A DNA stretch of 64,000 nt from Pleurocapsa minor HA4230-MV1 (GCA_019359095.1 JAHHHZ010000036.1:372001-436000); one strand, 5' to 3'. Counted from the first letter of the stretch, positions 25,481-35,054 are shown. The notes: a model not told the origin generated them from the sequence alone. Program-made: numbers and translations.

Positions 25481-25712
25481 GACTTGTTGGTTTCCAGCAA
25501 AGAGCGACTGCATCAAGAAGTCCTTGAGCATTTGTCTTACCTATTGCTTTGGCGAGCGCTGGTAAACTTTTCCTTTTCAGGTCACTTATTAATCCCAACT
25601 GAAGATATTTAAATGATTCATAAGCTCTCCCTTCTATGAATAAATCTTTATATAGTTGGCAGTAAGTATCTACACATTGAACTGTTGGTCGAGGGGAGCG
25701 AGGCTTAACCAT
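25455..25712 (-). pseudogene. N-terminal remnant of an IS701-type transposase
   Basis: The first 60 or so residues, beginning MVKPRSPRPTVQCVDTYCQL and including ESFKYLQLGLISDLKRKSLP, have the look of the start of cyanobacterial IS701/IS4-class transposases. After AKAIGKTNAQG the sequence runs into LLDAVALCWKP, read from repeat DNA, and stops at 85 residues. The catalytic DDE domain is absent. No terminal inverted repeats could be paired around it. It is a dead fragment left by a past insertion. Confidence 0.7.
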
Positions 25713-25824
25713 AGTCTTTGTCTGACTTTCAAGCTTTTTTCCTCATTTTACTTTGCCTAGAGTGACAGAAGAGAGATAATGGGTAATAAGTTCTATCCAA
25801 CTGAAATTCGCTGTAAATTGCCTG

Positions 25825-27123
25825 TTAAACTAAACCGCCATGAGGAGGCTTAAAAGATTTTCCCGAGTTGTTATTTTTTTCGACAGCAGCAAAATGACTA
25901 GATTTAGCGCAAAAAATGTTTTTTTGTCTGACAATATTTTGATAGGAACCAGAAAGAGATTTAAGCCAAGAAATGCGGGAAGGAATCGCTGCCCCAGCAG
26001 GCTTCAATCCTTGAAGTACCCCTGATAACTGTAATCCTTCTAGGGGTTTAGCTTCTTTAATTTTATGCCAGACCGAGCGAGACATTAATAGAGTTTGTTC
26101 GACAGCCGTAGCACCCATTTTATTAAAATATTCTTCGCGTTCGGGCTGATAGTCAGCAGAAACTATCTCTAATGGCTGGGAATAAAGCTGCTTGTCTGCT
26201 GCCAAACCTCGTTTGCGATCGACAGATTCTTGAATAATTTGCGCCATCTTTGCCGTCAGCTGAGGATAAAGCCAAGTATAGGCAGGATTAACGGTTAATT
26301 GGGCGCGATGGGGTCGAGAACCATCTTTGGAAGATTCCAGCCTAAAATAGCCGATCGCTGCTTTGCGCTGGGGTTCAAAAACATAGCCACTAACGACATC
26401 TGTACCATTGAGCCACAGTCTAATCTGACTCACCGCGTTTTGCACCATACCAGATTTAAAATCATCTGCATGACGGTCAAAAACCTGTCTCAGTAGAGGT
26501 GGCATCGATACGCAATCAAGCTGATACAGCAAAGGTGCATCAGCATTACTAATAGGTAGAAAATTGGGTAAATCCGAGTCTTGCTGGGCTAGTTGAGCAA
26601 TTAAATCCGCTGATATTTGCCAGTAGGTCATCTGTGCCAAAGGCTGAAAACCATTTTCGCGATAGAGAGCTAGATGATTTTTCTCATTAATATTCACCTC
26701 TAACATCCAGGTGCGAGCTTCCCAGATATTTTGCAGACAATGGCGCAGTAGCTGAGAACCTATCTCTTTCTGTGTTTTGAGTAATTCTAGATTAGGAGAA
26801 TTACTATTGAGCAATACCCGTTCTACTCTCCAAGTACTACGAGTGCTATTGAGAGAAGAAACTTGAATTAAGCCAAGAACTTCCGATAAATGCTGTGCCA
26901 CATAAACTCGCCAGCCATGATAATAAGAACGGGGTAAAAGAGCCAAAAACCTTTTTAATCCATACCAAGAGCCGACCTGTTCTAGTTCTCGATCGATAGT
27001 GATTAGGCGCTTGGAAGTTTCCTTAGCGACGCATTCGCTCACTAAGGCATTAATTGCATCCACATCACGATGTTGAAGAGGACGAACAATCAGCTGCTCA
27101 TTGCCAGGTAGGGATAAAGTCAT
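25825..27123 (-). CDS. Double GNAT-fold acetyltransferase-like protein
   Basis: The 432-residue protein starts with a GNAT domain (about 1-170: VRPLQHRDVDAINALV, then KEIGSQLLRHCLQNIWEA and LALYRENGFQPL as the acetyl-CoA and C-terminal motifs). A second, more degenerate domain of similar fold follows (about 190-350, ending with YFNKMGATAVEQTLLMSRS). The last 80 residues are basic and disordered. Cyanobacterial proteins of this type are conserved but uncharacterised. It is 12 nt downstream of the small 91-residue gene on the same strand, implying an operon. Confidence 0.8.
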   Translation of the reverse strand: MTLSLPGNEQLIVRPLQHRDVDAINALVSECVAKETSKRLITIDRELEQVGSWYGLKRFLALLPRSYYHGWRVYVAQHLSEVLGLIQVSSLNSTRSTWRVERVLLNSNSPNLELLKTQKEIGSQLLRHCLQNIWEARTWMLEVNINEKNHLALYRENGFQPLAQMTYWQISADLIAQLAQQDSDLPNFLPISNADAPLLYQLDCVSMPPLLRQVFDRHADDFKSGMVQNAVSQIRLWLNGTDVVSGYVFEPQRKAAIGYFRLESSKDGSRPHRAQLTVNPAYTWLYPQLTAKMAQIIQESVDRKRGLAADKQLYSQPLEIVSADYQPEREEYFNKMGATAVEQTLLMSRSVWHKIKEAKPLEGLQLSGVLQGLKPAGAAIPSRISWLKSLSGSYQNIVRQKNIFCAKSSHFAAVEKNNNSGKSFKPPHGGLV

Positions 27124-27135
27124 GGTTTTTTATAA

Positions 27136-27411
27136 TTAATCAACTCTTTCTAGTTGCCATAAAATTTGATTGCCTTCTCGCCTGACTCGGGAAACAACCC
27201 AGTTACGCCAAGACCAGTGATCACCTCTACTGGTAACAGCACTAGCATTAATATCCATTAAATCTGCCAGTTCAGAACTGCTAATAAGGTAACCTTTTCC
27301 AGCTATCTCTTCAGCGATTCTTAGAGTATCAATTAAATCTCTTAACTGAGTTACTCGTTCTTCGCTTGATACTCTGGTTTCTTCCATTGTGCTGTTAGAT
27401 GATTCAGTCAT
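27136..27411 (-). CDS. Small conserved protein with winged-helix-like region
   Basis: The 91-residue protein has a charged N-terminus, then a helix THLRIAEEIAGKGY-like region (VTQLRDLIDTLRIAEEIAGK) and a segment SSSELADLMDINASAV that resembles a helix-turn-helix, ending RREGNQILWQLERV. A DNA-binding role is possible but speculative. It is immediately upstream of the double GNAT gene, 12 nt apart, on the same strand. The pairing may be conserved in cyanobacteria. Confidence 0.6.
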   Translation of the reverse strand: MTESSNSTMEETRVSSEERVTQLRDLIDTLRIAEEIAGKGYLISSSELADLMDINASAVTSRGDHWSWRNWVVSRVRREGNQILWQLERVD

Positions 27412-27511
27412 AAATAGCTAAAATTTAAATAATTGATAACTAGTTCTAGAGATGAAATATCATCTTTAGGATAATAAAGTTTACACGATATCTTGATTAC
27501 CGTCATCTTAG

Positions 27512-28897
27512 CTAATTTGGACGAGAATTATCTGCTACTAGGTTAATATATCTTGACCGTCCTGGCTGAAAATCTGGCTTAATTTCTAAAGCTTTTTCAT
27601 AGCAAGCGATCGCTTCAGACCATTTTGCTAGCTGTTCGAGAGCGCAACCTCGGTTGTACCAAAACAAATGATTTCCTGGCATCAACTTAATTGCCTGACT
27701 CCAGCTTTCAATCGCCCCAGACCAGTTTTCCAGCTGATACAAAGCATGGGCGCGATCGTTCCACGCTTGATAATTATTAGGGTCGATCGCCAAGGCACTT
27801 TGAAACGATTTTACGGCTGCTTCATAGTCGCCCATACGTCCTAAAGCACTACCTCGGTTATGCCATGCCTCTGGTAAATTAGCATTAATTTTTAACGCTT
27901 TATCCCAAGAAACGATCGCTTGAGCATATTCTCCTGCACTAACCTGCTTGAGACCGAGGTTAAACCAGCTTTCAATCACTTCTAAGCTTGAATCGTCTAG
28001 CAGCAATTCAGGTTCTAATTCGGGTTTTAATTCAGGTTCTAATTTTAATTCCAATTCTTCACCGTCACTGGTAATTTGATGTGAACTGTTTAGATCTAGG
28101 TCTAGATCTAGATCTAAATTAGCATCAGAAGACTCAGTTATTTCAGTTGAGGAAGCGATGGAACGATTATCTTGCCAGCTCGCCGTTTCTGGTGGAAGAT
28201 CGAGCCTGTTGGCTGTATTGTCTTGGATCTCATTTGTAGATGAGTCTGAAGCAACTGAATCTACGTTTTCCAGCCAGAGATTTGACTGGGACTGAGGGTC
28301 GAAATCATTGTCCTGCGAAGCAGCATCAACAGCCAAATCCAATTCCACTGCTGTTTCCCGTGCTGTTTCCTGTGTCCCCAAAGCGTTAAAATCATCAGGT
28401 AATCTTTGGGATAACTCTTGTTCAGTTTCTATCTGCTCATTTAAACTAAAATCAGGCCCTGCATATTCCCAGATTACAGCGGGACTGTTGTCAAACAGCA
28501 ATTCCCTACCAATGCGATGAGCAGCTGCACCAATTTGATTAATTTCGGTGGCAGATTGAGTCAGTTCACCCAAACGAATCATCATTGTTCCCCATTGGCG
28601 TTTAGACTGAATCGGTAGTTTTAATAGCTTTTCTCTAAAGCGTTCTAGCCAAATCACCCAGTCAGCCTGTTGTCCGCGATCGCCTAGCTGGTTAAAAAAC
28701 TTAATAATTCGGTGATCGTGCCAACCATGAGCAATACCTTCTAAAAGCTGATTGAATAAAAATTCATAGTCAGCATCTGACAATCCAGACTGCGCTAATG
28801 AAGTAACTTCAGGCTTTAGAACATCTTGGTGAGACTGATTTGAGTTAGAGTTTGACTGTGGTGTATCTTGCTTGACTTGTCCAATCGTGTGACTCAT
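27512..28897 (-). CDS. Tetratricopeptide-repeat protein with acidic low-complexity linker
   Basis: The 461-residue protein has a helical N-terminal domain (about 30-145), a long acidic, low-complexity linker (about 150-305) including runs of Asp-Leu pairs and Glu-Leu/Pro-Glu units, and at least three TPR units near the C-terminus (WHNRGSALGRMGDYEAAVKS, WNDRAHALYQLENWSGAIES, WYNRGCALEQLAKWSEAIAC). TPRs mediate protein binding. No signal peptide is present, so it is cytoplasmic. Partners are unknown. Confidence 0.85.
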   Translation of the reverse strand: MSHTIGQVKQDTPQSNSNSNQSHQDVLKPEVTSLAQSGLSDADYEFLFNQLLEGIAHGWHDHRIIKFFNQLGDRGQQADWVIWLERFREKLLKLPIQSKRQWGTMMIRLGELTQSATEINQIGAAAHRIGRELLFDNSPAVIWEYAGPDFSLNEQIETEQELSQRLPDDFNALGTQETARETAVELDLAVDAASQDNDFDPQSQSNLWLENVDSVASDSSTNEIQDNTANRLDLPPETASWQDNRSIASSTEITESSDANLDLDLDLDLNSSHQITSDGEELELKLEPELKPELEPELLLDDSSLEVIESWFNLGLKQVSAGEYAQAIVSWDKALKINANLPEAWHNRGSALGRMGDYEAAVKSFQSALAIDPNNYQAWNDRAHALYQLENWSGAIESWSQAIKLMPGNHLFWYNRGCALEQLAKWSEAIACYEKALEIKPDFQPGRSRYINLVADNSRPN

Positions 28898-29096
28898 GAC
28901 CTTAGATCAAATATACTGATTTATTAGAAAAGTTAAACTAATTTTATTCAAAGCAATCGGCTCACATAAAAACAGTGATGCTTTGAGTCTGGTTGAAGAA
29001 ACTTGGTTATCCAAGCATTATCTACAGCTAAATATTGCTCAATTGTACAGGGATAATTTTTTACGAATGAGTAAAAAATAAAAATCCACATTAACT

Positions 29097-31271
29097 ATGG
29101 CTTACGAACCTCTACATCACAAGTACCGACCACAAACTTTTGGCGATTTGGTTGGTCAGGAAACGATCTCTTTAACTCTCAGTAATGCTTTAGAACAGTC
29201 AAAAATTGCTCCTGCCTATTTATTTACAGGGCCTCGCGGTACAGGTAAAACCTCTAGTGCCAGAATTTTAGCGAAATCTTTAAATTGTTTAAATAGCGAT
29301 CGCCCTACTCCTCATCCTTGTGGAAAATGTGAGGTCTGTTTAGCGATCGCCAAAGGTTCGGCATTAGACGTAATGGAAATTGATGCTGCCAGTAATACGG
29401 GGGTGGATAATATTCGCGAAATTATCGAGCGATCGCGCTTTGCCCCTGTTCAGTGTCGTTATAAGATTTATGTTGTTGATGAATGTCATATGCTCAGTAC
29501 CGCAGCATTCAATGCCCTGCTGAAGACTTTAGAAGAGCCACCAGCACAGGTAGTTTTCATCTTGGCAACTACCGATCCTCAGCGAGTTCTCTCGACAATT
29601 ATTTCTCGTTGTCAACGGTTTGATTATCGACGTATTCCTCTGACAGAGATGACCAGTCACCTGAGATATATTGCTGAGGCTGAGAAAATTGCGATCGCTG
29701 ATGATGCTCTGACTTTAGTTGCCCAAATTGCTAACGGTGGTTTGCGGGATGCGGAAAGTTTACTCGATCAGCTCAGTCTTTTACCTGACACGATCACGGT
29801 AGAGAAAGTCTGGGATTTAGTTGGTGCTGTTCCAGAACAAGATTTATTAAAGCTACTTCAGGCAATTAAGAATAATGATTCAATCGCCGTTTTACAACAG
29901 TGTCGCAGTCTGTTAGACAGAGGTAGAGAGCCGTTAGTAGTGTTACAAAACTTAGCTAGTTTCTATCTCAATTTGTTAATTGCTAAAACCGCACCTCAAC
30001 ATGCCGAATTAACCGCTGTGACAGAAATCTGTTGGCAACAACTATGTGCTGAAGGTAAGAATTGGCCGACTGCGTTAATTTTGCGCGGACAACAACACCT
30101 AAAAGAAGCAGAAACTCAACTCAAACGGACAACTCAACCTCGCCTGTGGCTGGAAGTTACTTTACTGGGACTATTGCCAGAAGCTCATGCAGCGATTGCC
30201 ATGCCGTCACAAACAATTCCGTCTATGTCGGTCAACCCAGTTGTCACACCTGTTTCTCCTGTTGTGGAGTCTACTATTCCCCCAGCAGTACCTAGAGAAA
30301 CTACTCCTCAAGCAGCTATGGCGATCGAGCGAGATAATGTTCGGCAATCGACAGTCCCACAGCCAGACTCAGCATCAACACAGCAAAATAAGGAGAAAAC
30401 GCACTCCGATGTAGCGCCACAACATTTTACTAATCAACCAACTGCCGCAGCAAATCCTACGCCTACAAATGCACCTAACAATTATCAAGATCGAGTTACC
30501 AATCAAGAAATCTGGACTAAGGTGGTCAGTTGCTTACAGCCTCCCACAACTCAGGCATTATTAAAACAACAGTGTCATTTAGTCAGCTTCGATGGTTTAA
30601 GTGCGATCGTGGGGATTAGTTCGGCTAAACTACAAAAGCTCAATCAAGGTAAAGTGCCTAATATTGAAGCCGCCTTTGCTCAAGTCTGCCAACGGAAAGT
30701 GAGAGTCCAATTAGAGGTTGCTAGTTCTCAAGGCAATACGACCAAGAATTCGATTGCAACTACCGCTCGACCTGTTGAAACAACACTTTCTGCCCCAGAA
30801 CAGCCTCCAAACCCGCCTCCACCCAGTACTAAAACAGTACCGCCAGTAGAGAATGCAGCGATTGCGATTAAGCCACCCAATTTTTCAAGTCAAAACCAAG
30901 CAACCCTAACACCAGTACTCCAGACTCCCTCAACAAAATCTCTCGACCATAATTTTAATGGGAGCGTAATCGCTCCGAGTTCTCTAGAGAATCGCCCTCA
31001 AGTCATTGCCACTGAAAACTCCCCCGTTTTAACTCCCCCCGCTGTTGCTGCCGATCTTACTCCTGCCATTAAGACTGAGGTAATAGCTGAAAATTATGTA
31101 GATAGTGAATTACAGCAGGCGATCGCTAGTCTGACTCAAAGTTTTGAAGGTGAAGTAGTGGAGTTAGACAATTTTTTTGATGAGTATGATGAAGATGATG
31201 AATTGCCCCTAGACGACATCTCTACCCTATTAGAGCAGCGAGATCTAGAAGAATATGATGATGAATGGTAG
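29097..31271 (+). CDS. dnaX: DNA polymerase III subunits gamma and tau
   Basis: DnaX loads the sliding clamp. The AAA+ domain has Walker A GPRGTGKT (45-52), a zinc module of C64, C75, C78 and C81 (PCGKCEVC), the DEXX motif VVDECHML and the arginine-finger SRC motif in IISRCQRF. Domain III follows to about residue 355, then a Pro/Thr/Gln-rich linker with an embedded conserved block near 475-540 and a highly acidic tail (EYDEDDELPLDD). In Synechocystis 6803 DnaX carries an intein; none is present here, as the ATPase motifs are continuous. The length is 724 residues. Confidence 0.95.
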   Translation: MAYEPLHHKYRPQTFGDLVGQETISLTLSNALEQSKIAPAYLFTGPRGTGKTSSARILAKSLNCLNSDRPTPHPCGKCEVCLAIAKGSALDVMEIDAASNTGVDNIREIIERSRFAPVQCRYKIYVVDECHMLSTAAFNALLKTLEEPPAQVVFILATTDPQRVLSTIISRCQRFDYRRIPLTEMTSHLRYIAEAEKIAIADDALTLVAQIANGGLRDAESLLDQLSLLPDTITVEKVWDLVGAVPEQDLLKLLQAIKNNDSIAVLQQCRSLLDRGREPLVVLQNLASFYLNLLIAKTAPQHAELTAVTEICWQQLCAEGKNWPTALILRGQQHLKEAETQLKRTTQPRLWLEVTLLGLLPEAHAAIAMPSQTIPSMSVNPVVTPVSPVVESTIPPAVPRETTPQAAMAIERDNVRQSTVPQPDSASTQQNKEKTHSDVAPQHFTNQPTAAANPTPTNAPNNYQDRVTNQEIWTKVVSCLQPPTTQALLKQQCHLVSFDGLSAIVGISSAKLQKLNQGKVPNIEAAFAQVCQRKVRVQLEVASSQGNTTKNSIATTARPVETTLSAPEQPPNPPPPSTKTVPPVENAAIAIKPPNFSSQNQATLTPVLQTPSTKSLDHNFNGSVIAPSSLENRPQVIATENSPVLTPPAVAADLTPAIKTEVIAENYVDSELQQAIASLTQSFEGEVVELDNFFDEYDEDDELPLDDISTLLEQRDLEEYDDEW

Positions 31272-31379
31272 CTACTAAATGCTTAGGGAAAACAGCAAAA
31301 GAAGTTATAGATTGCTTTTCAACAGACAATAACATTTTTACTGATCCCTAAGACAAAACTCTATCTCTCCTATTCCAAT

Positions 31380-32867
31380 CTATGAACCTCTACCTACTTG
31401 AATATCCCTTACCCTAACTGGAACACAAGCATGGGTCATTTGGGCAATTTGCATCGGTTCACCCTTGCCACACATATTTGTTCCACATTGAACTAGTTCA
31501 GATTCGCCACCGAGAGCATCAATGCTGTTCCAAAAGTCAGTAGTCATACTGTGATAGGTAACATTCTTGAGCATTCCTGTAATCTTGCCATTTTTTACCT
31601 GCCAGAAAGCATCTCCACCAAACTGAAAGTTACGACGTTGCTGATCGATGGAATAACTACCAATGCCGTCAATAAGAATGCCCTCTTCAGTATCAGCAAT
31701 CATTTGTTCCAGGGTGGCAGTATGACGATCGCCTGGTTTTCCTGGTTCTAAACCGAGATTGGGAATACGTACCATTGGCGTACTTGACCAACTATCGGCA
31801 AAGGCACTACCGTTACTACTACCTCTACCTAAACGAAAAGCGGTTTCGCGATCGCATAAATAGTCGTTGAGGATACCATCTTTGACTACATACCAGCGTT
31901 GTGCGGGTACACCCTCGTCATCATAAGCTACTGTACTACGTCCTTGGGGCTGAGTGCGATCGGCTACCAGATTGATCCAAGGGGCTGCATATTGTAATTG
32001 GTGTAGATTATCCGTGGTAGCAAAGCTTGTTCCTGCAAAGTTAGCTTCATAACCATATACCCGATCGAGTTCAGTAGGATGTCCGACAGATTCGTGAATA
32101 GTTAAGAACAGATTACTCGGCTTGAGAATTAAGGTGGTTTTACCATCTCCTGTAAATTCTGGAGCGTGTACTTTTTCAATGGCTTCGTTAGCTACTCGGT
32201 CAATATTACCCAGTAGATCGGCGCGATCGATATGTTCATAGCCAATATTAAGGGGTGGGCGTTCGTAATTTCTGCCTTGAGCATCACCATTAGCGATCGC
32301 CGTACAGCCCATGCCAGGATAGCTACGATATAGGGTTTGTTCGATGATTGAACCCACGGTAGAAGCGAATATTTTATCTTCTTGGGCAAAACTAAGGAAT
32401 GAATAGGCTTTTTTGATGCCCTTGTCTTGATAGCTCAAAAACTGCTCGTTAATCTGAAGCAGCAACTCGGCTTTCTCTTGGATCGGTACTGTGAAAGGAT
32501 CGATTTGAATGGGTGTGGTATATCGAGCTTGATATGCTTCTACAGGAACTAGTTTTACAGGCTCTTGTTGCGTTAGACGACTACCTTTGGCGGTTTCCAC
32601 AGCTAAGTTAACAATCCGCGTAATTTCTGCTGGAGTAATCTGATGGGAAGCCACGAAACCCCACGCACCATCTAACAAGACTCGTACCCCAAAACCCGAA
32701 CTCACGTTGTCACTCAGGCGATTTAAAGAGCGATCGCTCGCCGATAAGTTTTGCTTGCGATCGTGACAAATCCGAATATCGCCATATTCGCAACCCGCCT
32801 GACGGATTAGATCGACAGCCAAGATAGCTAATTCTTTAGTAGTTGTTTGAATCGGAGCTTGTACCAT
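31380..32867 (-). CDS. tldD: TldD-family metalloprotease
   Basis: The 495-residue protein is the TldD half of the TldD/TldE (PmbA) peptidase pair, which degrades unfolded peptides and matures some modified peptides. The metal-binding motif HESVGHPTELDR is intact (HExxxH), and GYGVRVL-like DNVSSGFGVRVL near 53-64 and the C-terminal CGKGEPMQIAQ fit the family. The partner TldE is not adjacent. It stands alone after the converging dnaX gene. Confidence 0.93.
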   Translation of the reverse strand: MVQAPIQTTTKELAILAVDLIRQAGCEYGDIRICHDRKQNLSASDRSLNRLSDNVSSGFGVRVLLDGAWGFVASHQITPAEITRIVNLAVETAKGSRLTQQEPVKLVPVEAYQARYTTPIQIDPFTVPIQEKAELLLQINEQFLSYQDKGIKKAYSFLSFAQEDKIFASTVGSIIEQTLYRSYPGMGCTAIANGDAQGRNYERPPLNIGYEHIDRADLLGNIDRVANEAIEKVHAPEFTGDGKTTLILKPSNLFLTIHESVGHPTELDRVYGYEANFAGTSFATTDNLHQLQYAAPWINLVADRTQPQGRSTVAYDDEGVPAQRWYVVKDGILNDYLCDRETAFRLGRGSSNGSAFADSWSSTPMVRIPNLGLEPGKPGDRHTATLEQMIADTEEGILIDGIGSYSIDQQRRNFQFGGDAFWQVKNGKITGMLKNVTYHSMTTDFWNSIDALGGESELVQCGTNMCGKGEPMQIAQMTHACVPVRVRDIQVGRGS

Positions 32868-32960
32868 TGGTGCTTTAAGGAGAAAAGGTGTTGATGTAGA
32901 TATATTCTAGACAATCGCTTTGGAGGATGAATCGGGATTGACGTTTAAACTCTTTAAATC

Positions 32961-33002
32961 AAAAGCTAAAAGCTAAAAGCTAAAAGCTAAAAGCTAAGAG
33001 CT
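32961..33002. repeat. Heptanucleotide tandem array (AAAAGCT)n
   Basis: Six near-perfect 7-nt units AAAAGCT occupy the gap between the 33015 gene and tldD. The same unit recurs at 21991-22014, 52422-52445 and 59565-59597, and in the complementary sense at 11791-11820. Confidence 0.9.
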
Positions 33003-33014
33003 GATCTAAACCCA

Positions 33015-33998
33015 TTAATTAAAACTTGATAGACTATTAGAATTGCCAATAGTTAGATGCTGATTTGAGCTATCTGGCACCAATATTTCAGACTTAACCT
33101 TAATTTTAGTATTGGTAAACTCAGGTTTTGGGCGGATTCTCACTAAGAAGTAACCTTGTTTATCCTGCGGTGCTAGGGTATATTTTGGCTCGGTAATAAT
33201 ACACCAAGTTAAAGGCAGGCTAGAGCGATCGTAGAAGGTAAAATAAATATCAAACTGCTCGATAATTTCTGGCGCAGTGGCGATTTGTAGAGTTTGTTGA
33301 GCGTCTAAATAATTATAGGCAAAATGGGTGGCAGGTGCGCCAACGGGTAAATATTCGTTACGGACAAAAGATTCTGGGAGATAGTTACGCAGCTTCAGGA
33401 TAGTAAAGATATAGTAATGCAGGCTGGAGTAAAACCAATTTTTAGCGTTAATTAAATCATGGTAATACTTGTTGATATCGCTAGGAATATTATCAGCTTC
33501 AACAAATAATTGTCCGTCTATTTTTATAGCTGGATAATTAATAATTTCAGCACGATTATAGTAGCGAACTCCCAGAGAATATCTACCCGCAGGTAGCTTA
33601 ATTGTCTGCCAAGAACTATTAACATCCAACTGTTCTGATTCGAGGCTGGTAACGGTTTTATATCCAGGAAAACTATAGACTACTGCAATCCAAGAACGAG
33701 CCGATTGATTAGCAGTTTTAGTATCAATAGCGATCGCCTCTGTAACTTTAAATGGCCCTAAAGTACCAATAATGGCGTGGGTGTTCCAGCGTGGAGCTTT
33801 GGTCATTAAAACAGGCAAAACTAAGGGAGCCTTAATCATTTTTGCCGATAATACTCGCCACTGGGAAGCCTTTTTTTTATTCAGCGCCAGATAAACCGTA
33901 AACAAATTACCGATCGCGAATTTAACTATCTTATTAAATAAAAAAGATAAGCAAGCTAAAGGAATTTCCCACAATAACCAGATTTTATCCATCTTCAT
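33015..33998 (-). CDS. Conserved membrane-associated protein, possibly DUF6208
   Basis: The 327-residue protein has one or two hydrophobic segments in its first 40 residues (LLWEIPLACLSFLF and FAIGNLFTVYLAL), then a soluble part with strand-rich features: WRVLSAKMIKAPLVLPVLMT, AGRYSLGVRYYNR and ATHFAYNYLDAQ. It recalls a cyanobacterial conserved family that I believe is named DUF6208, but that name is uncertain. It is 25 nt downstream of cpcT on the same strand and might be co-transcribed. Confidence 0.6.
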   Translation of the reverse strand: MKMDKIWLLWEIPLACLSFLFNKIVKFAIGNLFTVYLALNKKKASQWRVLSAKMIKAPLVLPVLMTKAPRWNTHAIIGTLGPFKVTEAIAIDTKTANQSARSWIAVVYSFPGYKTVTSLESEQLDVNSSWQTIKLPAGRYSLGVRYYNRAEIINYPAIKIDGQLFVEADNIPSDINKYYHDLINAKNWFYSSLHYYIFTILKLRNYLPESFVRNEYLPVGAPATHFAYNYLDAQQTLQIATAPEIIEQFDIYFTFYDRSSLPLTWCIITEPKYTLAPQDKQGYFLVRIRPKPEFTNTKIKVKSEILVPDSSNQHLTIGNSNSLSSFN

Positions 33999-34023
33999 CC
34001 TAATCGCAACTCCACAATAATTG

Positions 34024-34626
34024 TTACAGATTTAATTCTTGAGCAAAATCTTGCAGCTTCGTAAAAGCATATGCACCCATTAACGCACCCCAAATTCCTT
34101 TTCCAGTTGCAGGATCGATACCTTTGTCATAAGTCAGTAGCTCGCTGGGTGTAGCTTTGAAGCCCAGAAAAACCTGAAAAGTACTACCCTGATAAGTAAC
34201 GCTACAGGGTTCATCTGTGACTGGAGTAGTTGCAAAACAGTATGTTCCGTTAGCTAATTCTTGGGTAGCAACCTTAAGCGTACAGTTGGGCAAAAACTTA
34301 ATTTTATCGGGAGTAATCTGGGTAATTAAAGCTTGATTTTGTCCCGCACCTCTGGCAGTAGCAAGATCTTCAAACATATAAAATTCCACCTCGATATTTT
34401 CTCGCTCTCGTAAACGCAAAATTCTCGGACGATAAGGCTGATCGAGCTTAAGTATATTAGCCTGTTCCGCAAATAAAGTAATGCTATCGTCAGTAAAAAT
34501 AGGTACTGGGCGAATCCAAAGCCGCAAATTAACGAACCAAGCGGGTTGTTCTAGCGCTTGGGGTTGATTACTGAATTCTCCAGCTAAATAGCTAGCTAGG
34601 GCAGTAAGTTGAGGAGAAAAATTCAT
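34024..34626 (-). CDS. cpcT: Chromophore lyase CpcT/CpeT
   Basis: CpcT/CpeT lyases attach bilin to the Cys-153-type site of phycobiliprotein beta subunits. The 200-residue protein has the family landmarks: LASYLAGEFSNQPQA at the start, WVNLRLWIRPVP-like FVNLRLWIRPVP, FYMFEDLATARGAG, the CATTPVTDEPCSVTYQ region and the glycine-rich ending AYAFTKLQDFA. It implies phycobilisome-based light harvesting. No phycobiliprotein gene is in the window. Whether the substrate is phycocyanin or phycoerythrin cannot be told. Confidence 0.85.
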   Translation of the reverse strand: MNFSPQLTALASYLAGEFSNQPQALEQPAWFVNLRLWIRPVPIFTDDSITLFAEQANILKLDQPYRPRILRLRERENIEVEFYMFEDLATARGAGQNQALITQITPDKIKFLPNCTLKVATQELANGTYCFATTPVTDEPCSVTYQGSTFQVFLGFKATPSELLTYDKGIDPATGKGIWGALMGAYAFTKLQDFAQELNL

Positions 34627-34737
34627 TTAAATAATGAAGTTGTTTAGACTATCATAGGACATTTCAAATCGGCGTAAACGGTCAAAGCTATAAGCTATCA
34701 GTAGAATATTGGTAAAGACGCTTGAGCAGCAAGATTA

Positions 34738-35054
34738 ATGTTTGAACTACAAGAACTGAGAAAAAGGATAGAAGAACAGGATTATCAGGGAGCTTTAAAA
34801 ATAGTTGATGAGCTAGAAGAAATGCAGGGCTATTTCATTCTCATATATCCAGAGAATAAATTCTCTGTCTAAGTACATTAAGTCCGTTTAAACGGACTTT
34901 AATTTTAAGCCAAGAAATTTATTTCTTGGTTCACTATAGTTAGAACGAAATAGCCCTGGAAAAAATGTCCGTTGAAGACAAGTTAAATAAAATCGAAAGC
35001 TACATGGTAATTCTTTATATCTGTAGGATCACTAAAAATAGCTACACAGCTTAA
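34738..35054 (+). pseudogene. DUF29-family gene split by a 134-bp MITE
   Basis: The first 29 codons, MFELQELRKRIEEQDYQGAL onward to DELEEM (34738-34824), and the codons from 34968 (SVEDKLNKIESYMVIL) join in the same frame if the insertion and one copy of its 9-bp duplication are removed. The joined product has the start of the cyanobacterial DUF29 family. Now the frame runs into the element and stops at 34870-34872. The 3' end is also short, stopping at 35052, so the remainder is lost. DUF29 function is unknown. Confidence 0.75.
34825..34958. mobile_element. 134-bp palindromic MITE, copy 1
   Basis: The ends are CAGGGCTATTTC and its inverse GAAATAGCCCTG. Flanks are GAAGAAATG (34816-34824) and GAAAAAATG (34959-34967), a 9-bp duplication with one mismatch. 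Inside are three palindromes in a row: around AGAGAATAAATTCTCT, the perfect 20-mer AAGTCCGTTTAAACGGACTT, and around CCAAGAAATTTATTTCTTGG. It has no gene. A second copy of the same length lies in opposite orientation at 55575-55708. Confidence 0.9.

Noticed and set aside
29097-31271. Possible intein in dnaX, as in Synechocystis
   Set aside because: The ATPase motifs are contiguous and the protein has normal spacing, so no intein is inserted.
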